64,000 bases of DNA from Pseudomonas putida (GTDB taxonomy: Bacteria > Pseudomonadota > Gammaproteobacteria > Pseudomonadales > Pseudomonadaceae), in NCBI GenBank assembly GCA_041071465.1, contig CP163498.1, forward strand, positions 5,846,001-5,910,000. Direction: 5' to 3'. Under the pieces are notes generated by a model. It ran no database searches. It worked only from the letters and a program-made list of their open reading frames with translations, and was not told where the DNA came from. Below are positions 25,063 through 33,604 of the stretch, piece after piece. The position numbers and the translations under genes were made by a program. Numbering within the stretch: position 1 is the stretch's first letter; every line of letters begins with the position of its first letter.

Positions 25063-25890
25063 ATGCATTATCAGCAACCCAAGCAACTGCAAGCCGCCAT
25101 TCTCGACTGGGCCGGCACCGTGGTGGATTTCGGCTCGTTCGCCCCCACCCAGATCTTTGTCGAGGCCTTTGCCGAGTTCGGCGTGCAGGTCAGCCTGGAA
25201 GAAGCCCGCGGGCCCATGGGGATGGGCAAGTGGGACCACATTCGCACCCTGTGCAATGTGCCGGCCATCGCTGCGCGTTACCACGCCGCCTTCGGCCACA
25301 CGCCAAGCGACGACGATGTAACAGCCATCTACGAGCGCTTCATGCCCTTGCAGATCGAGAAGATCGCCGACCATTCGGCGCTGATCCCCGGAGCGCTGGA
25401 GGCCATCGCCCAGATGCGCCAACAGGGGCTGAAAATTGGCTCGTGCTCGGGTTACCCGGCGGTGGTGATGGAAAAGGTAGTGGCCCTGGCCTTGCGCAAT
25501 GGCTACAGCGCCGACCACGTGGTGGCAACCGACGAGGTACCCAATGGCCGCCCCTACCCCGCGCAGGCACTGGCCAACGTGGTCGCCCTGGGGGTGAGCG
25601 ACGTGGCAGCTTGCGTCAAGGTCGACGACACCTGGCCGGGCATTCTCGAAGGGCGCAGCGCCGGGATGTGGACCGTGGCCCTGACCTGCTCAGGCAACGC
25701 GCTTGGGCTCACCCATGAGCAGTACAAGGCCCTGCCCGAAGCGGAACTGGAACAGCAACGCCAGCGCATCGGCAGCCTGTTCGAAGGGTCGCGACCGCAT
25801 TACCTGATCGACACCATCGCCGAGCTACCCGGGGTAATCGCCGATATCAACGCCCGCCTGGCGCGCGGGGAAATGCCCCAGAGCAGTTGA
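25063..25890 (+). CDS. phnX: Phosphonoacetaldehyde hydrolase (phosphonatase)
   Basis: 275 residues. Splits phosphonoacetaldehyde to acetaldehyde and phosphate. HAD-superfamily nucleophile Asp15 in LDWAGTVVD; cap-domain Schiff-base Lys56 in [10 protein letters not shown], the defining phosphonatase residue; GSCSGYP for the phosphate loop; [13 protein letters not shown] for the Mg2+-binding acids. All catalytic residues are present, so it should be active. GGAG lies ahead of the ATG. The usual partner PhnW (2-aminoethylphosphonate transaminase) is not in the window; a REP element follows. Confidence 0.95.
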   Translation: MHYQQPKQLQAAILDWAGTVVDFGSFAPTQIFVEAFAEFGVQVSLEEARGPMGMGKWDHIRTLCNVPAIAARYHAAFGHTPSDDDVTAIYERFMPLQIEKIADHSALIPGALEAIAQMRQQGLKIGSCSGYPAVVMEKVVALALRNGYSADHVVATDEVPNGRPYPAQALANVVALGVSDVAACVKVDDTWPGILEGRSAGMWTVALTCSGNALGLTHEQYKALPEAELEQQRQRIGSLFEGSRPHYLIDTIAELPGVIADINARLARGEMPQSS

Positions 25891-25965
25891 GACCTAAGCT
25901 GCGCGGTCAACCCCGCACCCACAAGGATTGCGCCGGCCTTCAGGGTTGTGCAACGCCCTTGTGGG

Positions 25966-25981
25966 CGCGGGCTTGCCCGCG
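25966..25981. repeat. REP element core palindrome
   Basis: CGCGGGC-TT-GCCCGCG within the typical P. putida context CCTTGTGGGCG...AAGAGGCC. It lies between phnX and the 8-oxoguanine deaminase. Confidence 0.7.
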
Positions 25982-26095
25982 AAGAGGCCAGCACAGGCCC
26001 AGCAAAGCTGTATACAATCAGCAAAAAGCTTGATTACAATGCCCTGCGCCTATGACATCGGTAATCGCCGATGCGTATTGCGGCAGGCTTACGCC

Positions 26096-27469
26096 ATGTC
26101 ACCTACAACCCCTGCAAAAACGTTACTCGTCAAAAACGCTGCTCTGTTGGTCACCATGGACGGCCAACGCCGCGAGATCAAGAACGGCGGCCTGTTCATC
26201 GAAGACAACCTGATCAAACAGGTCGGCACCAGCGATACCCTGCCACAACAAGCCGACGTCGTCCTCGACATGGCCGGCAAAGTGGTCATCCCTGGCCTGG
26301 TCAACACCCACCACCACATGTACCAGAGCCTCACCCGCGTGGTACCGGCGGCCCAGGACGGCGAACTGTTCAACTGGCTGACCAACCTGTACCCGATCTG
26401 GGCACGCCTGACCCCCGAAATGATCGCGGTGTCGACCCAGACCGCCATGGCCGAACTGATCCTCTCCGGCTGCACCACCTCCAGCGACCACCTGTACATC
26501 TACCCCAACGGTTGCAAGCTCGATGACAGCATCCACGCTGCCGCCGAGATCGGCATGCGCTTCCACGCCGCACGCGGCAGCATGAGCGTGGGCCAGAGCC
26601 AGGGCGGCTTGCCACCCGACTCGGTGGTGGAAAAGGAAGCCGACATCCTCAAGGAGTCGCAACGCCTGATCGAGGACTACCACGACGCCAGCCACGGCTC
26701 GATGCGCCGCATCGTGGTCGCGCCGTGCTCGCCGTTCTCGGTCAGCCGTGACTTGATGCGTGAAGCTGCCGTGCTGGCGCGCCAGTACGGGGTGTCGCTG
26801 CACACCCACCTGGCCGAAAACGTCAACGACATCGCCTACAGCCGCGAAAAGTTCGGCATGACCCCTGCCGAATACGCCGAAGACCTCGGCTGGGTCGGCC
26901 ACGATGTCTGGCATGCCCACTGTGTACAGCTCGACCAGCATGGCATCGAGCTGTTCGCCCGCACCGGCACCGGCGTTGCCCACTGCCCATGCTCGAACAT
27001 GCGCCTGGCCTCGGGTATCGCCCCGGTGCGCAAGATGCGCGACCACGGCGTACCGGTGGGCCTGGGGGTCGATGGCTCGGCGTCCAACGACGGCGCCAGC
27101 ATGATCGGTGAAGTGCGCCAGGCCTTGCTGCTCCAGCGGGTGGGCTTCGGCCCCGACGCCATGACCGCACGCGAAGCCCTGGAAATCGCCACCCTCGGCG
27201 GCGCCAAGGTGCTCAACCGCAATGACATCGGCGCCCTGGCCCCCGGCATGGTCGCCGACTTCGTCGCGTTCGACCTGGGCCACGTGGCCTATGCCGGCGG
27301 CCACCACGACCCGCTGGCAGCGCTGGTGTTCTGCACGCCAACCCAAGTGCACACCAGCGTGATCAACGGCCGTGTGGTGGTGAAGGATGGCCAGCTGGCC
27401 ACCGTCGACCTGCCACGCGTGCTGGAGCGCCACAACCAGCTGGCACACCAGTTGGTCAGCGGCGCGTGA
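26096..27469 (+). CDS. 8-Oxoguanine deaminase (amidohydrolase)
   Basis: 457 residues. Metal-dependent deaminase converting 8-oxoguanine to urate in purine salvage or degradation. Zinc ligands: HHH in LVNTHHHMYQ near 68, HTHLAEN near 235, HAHCVQLD near 270 and the Asp in LGVDGSASNDGA near 325. The group was first called hydroxyatrazine-like ethylaminohydrolase; the Pseudomonas members were reassigned to 8-oxoguanine. The frame is open upstream, but family length and GCAGG before ATG 26096 fix the start. The NCS2 purine permease follows after a terminator-like hairpin. Confidence 0.85.
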   Translation: MSPTTPAKTLLVKNAALLVTMDGQRREIKNGGLFIEDNLIKQVGTSDTLPQQADVVLDMAGKVVIPGLVNTHHHMYQSLTRVVPAAQDGELFNWLTNLYPIWARLTPEMIAVSTQTAMAELILSGCTTSSDHLYIYPNGCKLDDSIHAAAEIGMRFHAARGSMSVGQSQGGLPPDSVVEKEADILKESQRLIEDYHDASHGSMRRIVVAPCSPFSVSRDLMREAAVLARQYGVSLHTHLAENVNDIAYSREKFGMTPAEYAEDLGWVGHDVWHAHCVQLDQHGIELFARTGTGVAHCPCSNMRLASGIAPVRKMRDHGVPVGLGVDGSASNDGASMIGEVRQALLLQRVGFGPDAMTAREALEIATLGGAKVLNRNDIGALAPGMVADFVAFDLGHVAYAGGHHDPLAALVFCTPTQVHTSVINGRVVVKDGQLATVDLPRVLERHNQLAHQLVSGA

Positions 27470-27476
27470 TGCACCC

Positions 27477-27510
27477 GGGCTGCTGCGCCCCAAGCCGGGC
27501 GCAGCAGCCC
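27477..27510 (+). terminator. Rho-independent-type terminator after 8-oxoguanine deaminase
   Basis: GGGCTGCTGCGCCC and GGGCGCAGCAGCCC make a perfect 14-bp stem around CAAGCC, followed by a T-rich stretch ending in TTCTTTTCT. Confidence 0.7.
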
Positions 27511-27591
27511 ATTCCTGCCTGTTCTTTTCTCAACGAATGCGACTGAGACCGTGCTGTTAGACGCATAAAATAACAAAGCGAGCTACTCACC

Positions 27592-29097
27592 ATGACTTCT
27601 CCCGCTTCACCTCGTCCAGAAGACGAGAACCTCGGCGTGGGCGCCAACCTGGCTTACGGCCTGCAGCATGTACTGACCATGTATGGCGGCATGATCGCCG
27701 TGCCGCTGATCATCGGCCAAGCCGCCGGCCTCAGCGCTGGCGACGTTGGCCTGCTGATCGCCGCGTCGCTGTTCGCCGGCGGCCTGGCAACGCTGCTGCA
27801 GACCTTGGGCATTCCCTTCTTCGGCTGCCGCCTGCCACTGGTCCAAGGGGTGTCCTTCGCCAGCGTCGCCACCATGGTCGCGATCATCGGCAATGACGGT
27901 ATCGGGGGCATGCAGGTGGTGTTCGGCGCAGTGATCGTTTCATCGCTGGTCGGCCTGCTGATCACCCCGCTGTTCTCACGCATCATCAAGTACTTTCCGC
28001 CATTGGTGACCGGCATCGTCATCACCACCATCGGCCTGACCTTGATGCCGGTGACCGCGCGCTGGGCCATGGGCGGCAACAGCCAGGCCGCCGACTTCGG
28101 CAGCCCGGCTAACATTGGCCTGGCCGCGTTCACCCTGGCCTCGGTACTGCTGCTGAGCAAGCTGGGCAGTGCCAGCCTGTCGCGCCTGTCGATCCTGCTG
28201 GCGATCGTGATCGGCACGCTGGCGGCGATGGCCACCGGCATGGCTGATTTCTCCCAGGCACTGCAAGGGCCGTGGATGGCCATGCCCGAGGTGCTGCACT
28301 TCGGTGCGCCGCAGTTCCAGGTGGCGGCGATTCTGTCCATGCTTATCGTCATCGTGGTGACCATGGTCGAGACCTCGGCCGACATCCTGGCGGTGGGTGA
28401 AATCATCGGCACCCCGGTCGATTCCAAGCGACTGGGCAATGGCCTGCGCGCCGACATGATTTCCAGCGCCCTGGCGCCGCTGTTCGGCTCGTTCACGCAA
28501 AGTGCCTTCGCGCAGAACGTCGGCCTGGTGGCCGTGACCGGGGTGAAGAGCCGCTACGTGGTGGCCAGCGCCGGGCTGATCCTGGTGACCCTGGGGCTGC
28601 TGCCGGTGATGGGCCGGCTGGTCGCCGCGGTGCCTACAGCGGTGCTCGGTGGCGCCGGGCTGGTGCTGTTCGGCACGGTCGCGGCCAGCGGCATCCGCAC
28701 CCTGGCCCAGGTGGACTACCGCAACAACATGAACCTGATCATTGTCGCCACCTCGATCGGCTTTGGCATGATCCCGATCGCAGCGCCAGGCTTCTATCAC
28801 CACTTCCCGGCCTGGTTCGAGACCATCTTCCACTCGGGCATAAGCTCGGCGGCGATCATGGCGATTCTGCTCAACCTGCTGTTCAACCACCTGCGCGCTG
28901 GCAACTCCGATCAACAGTCGGTGTTCGTCGCGGCCAGCGAGCGCACCCTGCGCTACCGGGACATCGCCGGGTTGAATGAAGGCGATGTGTTCCGTGATGG
29001 CAAGCTGTATGACCGGGACGGCAACGAAGTGCCGATCATGGAGGCTGATGAGGGGCACTTCAAAACGGGTAAGACGTCAGTGGCGCACATGCACTGA
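27592..29097 (+). CDS. NCS2-family xanthine/uric acid permease
   Basis: 501 residues with about 14 hydrophobic segments. LQHVLTMYGGMIAVPLIIG is the conserved TM1 motif of nucleobase:cation symporter-2 proteins, and MVETSADILAVGEIIG is the TM8 motif. SVFVAASE begins a hydrophilic tail. Position beside the 8-oxoguanine deaminase suggests import of xanthine, urate or oxidised purines. A hairpin at 29115-29146 follows. Confidence 0.87.
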   Translation: MTSPASPRPEDENLGVGANLAYGLQHVLTMYGGMIAVPLIIGQAAGLSAGDVGLLIAASLFAGGLATLLQTLGIPFFGCRLPLVQGVSFASVATMVAIIGNDGIGGMQVVFGAVIVSSLVGLLITPLFSRIIKYFPPLVTGIVITTIGLTLMPVTARWAMGGNSQAADFGSPANIGLAAFTLASVLLLSKLGSASLSRLSILLAIVIGTLAAMATGMADFSQALQGPWMAMPEVLHFGAPQFQVAAILSMLIVIVVTMVETSADILAVGEIIGTPVDSKRLGNGLRADMISSALAPLFGSFTQSAFAQNVGLVAVTGVKSRYVVASAGLILVTLGLLPVMGRLVAAVPTAVLGGAGLVLFGTVAASGIRTLAQVDYRNNMNLIIVATSIGFGMIPIAAPGFYHHFPAWFETIFHSGISSAAIMAILLNLLFNHLRAGNSDQQSVFVAASERTLRYRDIAGLNEGDVFRDGKLYDRDGNEVPIMEADEGHFKTGKTSVAHMH

Positions 29098-29114
29098 CAC
29101 TGCACCTCTATAGG

Positions 29115-29146
29115 CTGGCGCGGTCTCCTGGAGGAAACCGCGCCAG
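29115..29146. terminator. Bidirectional hairpin between permease and SDR gene
   Basis: CTGGCGCGGT and ACCGCGCCAG form a 10-bp stem over a 12-base loop that can itself pair (CTCC/GGAG). It serves two convergent genes. Confidence 0.55.
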
Positions 29147-29159
29147 TCGATCGGGTCGG

Positions 29160-29891
29160 TTATTGCTGCTGACGGGTAGCGCATACCACAATTTCGCGAA
29201 TGCACACCGATTGCGGTTGGCCATAGGCAAAGCCGATGGTCTCGGCAATGGTCTGCGCCGTCAGCACCCCGCCCATTTCCTGCTTCCAGTCGTTGTAGCC
29301 CGCCTTGATGGCGTCATCGGTCGTGTGGCTGAGCAGTTCGGTGTCGACAGCGCCCGGCTCGATGGTGATCACCCGCACGTTACTCGGTGCCAGTTCTTCG
29401 CGCAGGTTTTCCGACAGGCCTGTAACGGCGAACTTGGTACCGACATAGGCGACATGGTTGGGGAAGGCCTTGCGCCCGGCCACGGAGCTGACGTTGATGA
29501 TGGTGCCGTGCTTGCGCTCGACCATGCCGCCGGCCACGGCATGGATGCCGTTGAGCAGCCCACGCACGTTCACGTCGAGCATGCGGTCCCACTGCTCTGG
29601 GTCCTGCGTGGCGATTGCGCCCAGCAGCATTACACCGGCATTGTTGATGATCGCGTCGACCGGGCCAAAGCGTGCCTCGGCCTCGGCAACGGCAGCCAGC
29701 ACAGCCGCGCGGTCAGTCACATCGACCGGCAGCGCCAGCGTGTTGGGCAACTGCAGTTGTTGCATCGGCGCCAGGCGGCGAGACAGCAGCAACAGTGCAT
29801 GGCCGCGGCTGGACAGCAGCTTGGCGGTGGCCAGGCCAATGCCGGAGCTGGCACCGGTAATTACCACCAGCGGTTTATGGGTGTTGGTCAT
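29160..29891 (-). CDS. Short-chain dehydrogenase/reductase
   Basis: 243 residues. Classical SDR pattern: TGASSGIG near 13 for the nucleotide, NNAG near 85, catalytic Ser in INVSSVAG near 137, Tyr-Lys in VAYVGTKFA near 150. The IEPGAVDTEL wording fits YdfG-like NADP(H) enzymes acting on small hydroxy acids or ketones. Of three in-frame Met codons, ATG 29891 is best spaced from AGGA. It is divergent from a short LysR gene; a copy of ATGGGTAA lies on each side of the intergenic region. Confidence 0.82.
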   Translation of the reverse strand: MTNTHKPLVVITGASSGIGLATAKLLSSRGHALLLLSRRLAPMQQLQLPNTLALPVDVTDRAAVLAAVAEAEARFGPVDAIINNAGVMLLGAIATQDPEQWDRMLDVNVRGLLNGIHAVAGGMVERKHGTIINVSSVAGRKAFPNHVAYVGTKFAVTGLSENLREELAPSNVRVITIEPGAVDTELLSHTTDDAIKAGYNDWKQEMGGVLTAQTIAETIGFAYGQPQSVCIREIVVCATRQQQ

Positions 29892-29918
29892 GGTCGCCAT
29901 CCTGTTATCCAATTTGCC

Positions 29919-30010
29919 TATGGGTAAGAAGTAGAGCGAGTATAGAAGCCAGTTTTTCTGCCGAAAAATGGGAAATTCCTTTCGCAGCCATCGGCATCAC
30001 TTATGGGTAA
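29919..30010. promoter_or_regulatory. SDR/LysR divergent promoter region with repeated TATGGGTAA
   Basis: TATGGGTAA occurs at 29919-29927 and 30002-30010 in direct orientation, one near each start codon of the divergent pair. It is a candidate LysR contact, but the motif is short. Confidence 0.3.
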
Positions 30011-30013
30011 CCC

Positions 30014-30787
30014 ATGGATTATCGCCAGCTCCGTGCTTTCATCGCCGTGTTCGAAGAGCGCAACATCACCGCCGCCGCACGTTCGATACACCTTAGCCAA
30101 CCGGCGCTGTCTGGCAGTATCAAGGCACTGGAAGAAGCCTTGGGCACCACGCTGTTCGTGCGCCAGGCCCGTGGCGTGGACGTGACCGAAGATGCCCGCG
30201 CGCTGTACCCCGAGGCGCAACGGATGGTCGCCGATGCCAACCGCCTGCTGGGGCGTTTCAAGGGTGATCGTGAACGTTCACCGTTGCAGGTTGGCGTCGA
30301 GCAGGATGTAAGCAAAGCGGTGCTGGCCAAGCTTGTGCTGGCGGCGGCGGCCATCCAGCCCCCAGTGCGCCTGCAATTGGTAACCGGCTGCATGGGCGAG
30401 GTGCGGCTGGCCAGCGAAGAGCAGCGCTGTGAAGATGAGTTGTTCTTGCCGCTGCACAGCGACCCGTTCGTGCTGGCCCTTGCAACCCAGGCAAGCGCTG
30501 CCGAGCACTGGATTACCTGCCCTGCGCAGCCGAGCCATCAGCGCCTGCTGCCGTTCTACAGCGTGAACCCGGTAGCAGAAGCCGATAGCTTTGTGTTGGC
30601 CCTGGAATTGGTCGCCGCCGGGCTGGGCGCTGCAATCGTGCCGCAGTCACTGGCCGCCGAGCATCCTGGCGTGCGCTGGCAACCCATGCCCCAACTGGAC
30701 CTGCGTCGACGCATCGGCCTGTGCTACTCAGCCCAGGCGCTGGCGCTCGATGGCGTCATGCAACTGCGCGATGCCTTGCAGTGTTGA
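30014..30787 (+). CDS. Short LysR-family regulator
   Basis: 257 residues, some 35-45 shorter than the family norm. The DNA-binding half is complete (LRAFIAVFEERNITAAARSI, LSQPALSGSIKALEEAL). The effector domain lacks part of its first lobe: after RLASEEQRCEDELFLPLHSDPF it goes quickly to the second lobe (LALELVAAGLGAAIVPQSLA). No frame break is seen, so the shortening looks natural. Divergent from the SDR gene, which it probably controls. Confidence 0.8.
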   Translation: MDYRQLRAFIAVFEERNITAAARSIHLSQPALSGSIKALEEALGTTLFVRQARGVDVTEDARALYPEAQRMVADANRLLGRFKGDRERSPLQVGVEQDVSKAVLAKLVLAAAAIQPPVRLQLVTGCMGEVRLASEEQRCEDELFLPLHSDPFVLALATQASAAEHWITCPAQPSHQRLLPFYSVNPVAEADSFVLALELVAAGLGAAIVPQSLAAEHPGVRWQPMPQLDLRRRIGLCYSAQALALDGVMQLRDALQC

Positions 30788-30804
30788 GTTGCCTTTAGTG
30801 GCAC

Positions 30805-31295
30805 TCACAGGGACATGATCATCTCATGCCACGCCATACCGCCGTGGTCCGATGGCGACGGCTTCACGTACTGGTAGCCCAGCTTCTGGTACAAGGGCAC
30901 ATGCTGCTCCTTGCACATCAGGTGAATGGTCTGCTTGCCCGCCGCCTGCATGCGTGCGATGAACGCGTCCATCAATAGCTTGGCGTAGCCTTTGCCCTGG
31001 TGCGCCGGGTCTACCACCACCGACATGATCACCACGTTCGGCGCTGCCGGGTCATGGCCGACCAGTTCCTTGAACGCTTCGTCGGACATCACCACGTCGT
31101 GGGCGCAGCCGCTGTTGATGAAACCCACGATCTCGCCGTCACGTTCCAGCAACAGGAAGCCTTGCGGGTACTGCGCGATACGCGTGCGGATTTTTTCCAG
31201 CGTGGCCGCCTCATCCCCCTCATAGGCGCCAATTTCGATGGCGTAGCAGCGCTCGGCATCTGCGGGAATGGGGGTGCGAAACTGGGGGCGCTCAT
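30805..31295 (-). CDS. GNAT N-acetyltransferase with apparent 1-base frameshift at codon 5
   Basis: From about codon 5 to the end the frame is continuous. It carries a GNAT core: VVDPAHQGKGYAKLLMDAF is the acetyl-CoA-binding loop (Q/R-x-x-G-x-A type), and KLGYQYV is motif B. The only good start, ATG 31295 with AGGA 8 bases upstream, is in another frame: MSAP then a shift. Adding one base to the C5 run (plus-strand G5 at 31284-31288) joins MSAPQFRTPIPADAE to the rest and gives 163 residues. As written there is no proper start in the long frame. Substrate unknown. Confidence 0.75.
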
Positions 31296-31401
31296 GGCAG
31301 GTTTCCTAGGGCAAGGTGAAGGCAGCCAGCATGATAAATGAGCATCGACCTTGCGCTCCATCGTCGCGAACCGAGCAGGTCGCGACAGCCCAGCGCAATA
31401 A

Positions 31402-31416
31402 ATGCATTTTTTGCAT
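31402..31416 (+). promoter_or_regulatory. AT-rich promoter region of ABC transporter with ATGCA palindrome
   Basis: ATGCA-TTTTT-TGCAT lies at the start of a markedly AT-rich stretch (about 31398-31455) ahead of the substrate-binding protein gene. This stretch is the probable promoter; the binding protein is unknown. Confidence 0.35.
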
Positions 31417-31557
31417 ATTAAGTTATATCTAAATTGAATTTTATTATTATGCAGAAAGCCTTTACTGTCTAAGCCACTCAGCCGGCCTTGAGCTGCCGGT
31501 TTCTCGCACGCTACCCGACCACGTGGTGCCTGCCCCCTGATCGCACATGGAGGCGCC

Positions 31558-32628
31558 ATGCCCATTGCTTCATTCAACCGCCGTCAACTGCTGGCGTTGG
31601 CCGGCACCGCCACGGCGGCAACCTTGTTCGGCCGCTTGGCCTTCGCCGACAGCAGCCACGCCGGCCACAGCGAGCACGCCGTACAACCCGTCGGCAGTGG
31701 CCTGGACCTGGAGAGCAACCGCTGGGTGCTGCCCGAACCGCGCAAGGTCAGGCTGGCGACCAACCTCAATGCCGTGTGCCTGGCACCGGTGGCCGTAGCC
31801 GACAGCCAAGGCATTTTCAAACGCCACAACCTGGATGTGGAATTCGTCAACTTCGGTAACTCCACCGAGGTGCTGCTGGAGTCGATGGCCACCGGCAAGG
31901 CCGATGCCGCCACCGGCATGGCACTGCGCTGGCTGAAAGCGCTGGAACAGGGCTTCGATGTCAAACTGACCGCCGGCACCCATGGCGGCTGCCTGCGCCT
32001 GTTGACCCTGGACGGCGGCCCGCAGGACTTCGCGGCCTTGAAAGGCACCACCATCGGCGTCACCGACATGGCGGCAGCGGACAAGAACTTCTTCTCGCTG
32101 ATGCTCAAGCGCCATGGCGTCGACCCGGTGCGCGACGTGACTTGGCGGGTCTACCCCATCGATCTGCTCAGCGTTGCCCTGCAAAAGGGCGAGATCCAGG
32201 CTGCCAGCGGTTCGGACCCACTCATGTACCGGGTCAAGCAGCAGCCAGGGTTCCGCGAGCTGGCGACCAATATGGTCGAGGAATACGCCAACATGAGCTG
32301 CTGCGTGGTCGGCGTCAGCGGCCAGCTGGCGCGCAATGACACCCCGGTCGCTGCCGCCATCACTCACTCGATTCTGCAGGCCCATGCGTGGGCATCGCGT
32401 AACCCCGACGCGGTGGCCGAAGAATTCCTCAAGTTCGCCATCAACACCTCCAAGGAAGAAGTACGCGCCATCCTCACCGAACACACCCACGGTTATTACT
32501 CGGTGGGTAACACCTTCGTGAAGGAAATTGCCGTGTACGCCCGTGACCTGAAGAACATCGAGGTACTGCGCCCACGCACCGACCCGCTGGAATTCGCGGA
32601 GAGCATCCATGCCAACGTATTCGCTTGA
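31558..32628 (+). CDS. Nitrate/sulfonate/taurine-type ABC transporter, substrate-binding protein
   Basis: 356 residues. An N-terminal NRRQLLALAG and hydrophobic stretch could be a twin-arginine signal, with cleavage near FA-DSS; a His-containing segment follows. The body (VRLATNLNAVCLAPVAVADSQGIFKRHNLDVEFVNFGNS, split here) is the SsuA/TauA/NrtA periplasmic-binding fold, with ATGKADAATGMALRW as the substrate loop. First gene of a three-gene importer; the permease overlaps its end by 20 bases. The ligand is unknown; neighbours handling sulfite make a sulfonate a fair guess. Confidence 0.85.
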   Translation: MPIASFNRRQLLALAGTATAATLFGRLAFADSSHAGHSEHAVQPVGSGLDLESNRWVLPEPRKVRLATNLNAVCLAPVAVADSQGIFKRHNLDVEFVNFGNSTEVLLESMATGKADAATGMALRWLKALEQGFDVKLTAGTHGGCLRLLTLDGGPQDFAALKGTTIGVTDMAAADKNFFSLMLKRHGVDPVRDVTWRVYPIDLLSVALQKGEIQAASGSDPLMYRVKQQPGFRELATNMVEEYANMSCCVVGVSGQLARNDTPVAAAITHSILQAHAWASRNPDAVAEEFLKFAINTSKEEVRAILTEHTHGYYSVGNTFVKEIAVYARDLKNIEVLRPRTDPLEFAESIHANVFA

Positions 32629-33604
32629 GCAAAGCCGAACCGCCAAAGCACCCGCCATCGCCGTATGGCGTGGCGGCCTGCTTGCGGCACTGGCTTGGGT
32701 CGCCTTCGCGCTGTTCACCCAGTTCTACCCGGACGGTGGCAAACCTTGGCCATTCACCCGCGAACTGGCATTGGCGGGCGCAGTGGCCGGCGGGCTGCTG
32801 GCGCTGCTCGCACTGTTGCCGGGGGTGTTTACCCGCAGCGTCGCTCGGTTGCGGCCGGCCGCTGCGTGGCTGGTCGCCTTGCCCTTGTTGCTTGGCCTGT
32901 GGCTGCTGGTCACAGCCAAGGTGGTATTGCTGCCGGTACCGTTTTTCGCGCCGCCCCAGGCGCTGATCGAAGTGTTCGTCGATGACTGGTCGCGGCTTGG
33001 CGAAAGCCTGCTGCATTCGCTGTGGCTGCTGCTCAACGGTGTAGTCATCGGCGGTGCGGCCGGTTTCATCGCCGGCGTGGCGATTGGCTGGTCGCACCGG
33101 ATCGGCTACTGGGTACACCCGGTGCTGCGCATCCTCGGGCCGGTGCCGTCCACGGCGCTGCTGCCAATCTGCTTTTTCTTCTTCCCTTCCAGCTGGAGCG
33201 CCAGCGTGTTCCTGATAGCCCTGGCCACCTGGTTCCCGGTCACGGTGCTGACCTGGTCCGGGGTGGCCAGCGTTGACAAGGCCTATTACGAAGTGGCGCG
33301 CACCCTGGGTGCCAGCGGGCGCTTCCTGGTCTGGCGGGTAGCGATCCCCGCTGCCCTGCCCCATGTGTTCGTCGGCCTGTTCATGGGCCTGGGGGCTTCG
33401 TTCTCGGTGCTGGTGGTGGCCGAAATGATGGGGGTCAAGGCCGGCCTTGGCTGGTACCTGCAATGGGCGCAGGGCTGGGCTGCCTACGCCAACATGTATG
33501 CAGCGCTGCTGGTGATGGCATTGCTGTGCTCGGGGCTGATCACGCTGTTGTTCCTGGTGCGTGACCGGGTGCTGGCCTGGCAAAAGGGAGCAGTGAAATG
33601 GTGA
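32609..33604 (+). CDS. ABC transporter permease (SsuC/TauC type)
   Basis: 331 residues. Three N-terminal hydrophobic segments precede the conserved six-helix BPD_transp_1 domain. The coupling motif EVARTLGASGRFLVWRVAIP matches the EAA loop of sulfonate and nitrate permeases. The extra N-terminal helices make it longer than SsuC (about 260). Start ATG 32609 lies within the preceding gene. It overlaps the ATPase gene by seven bases. Confidence 0.87.
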   Translation: MPTYSLEQSRTAKAPAIAVWRGGLLAALAWVAFALFTQFYPDGGKPWPFTRELALAGAVAGGLLALLALLPGVFTRSVARLRPAAAWLVALPLLLGLWLLVTAKVVLLPVPFFAPPQALIEVFVDDWSRLGESLLHSLWLLLNGVVIGGAAGFIAGVAIGWSHRIGYWVHPVLRILGPVPSTALLPICFFFFPSSWSASVFLIALATWFPVTVLTWSGVASVDKAYYEVARTLGASGRFLVWRVAIPAALPHVFVGLFMGLGASFSVLVVAEMMGVKAGLGWYLQWAQGWAAYANMYAALLVMALLCSGLITLLFLVRDRVLAWQKGAVKW

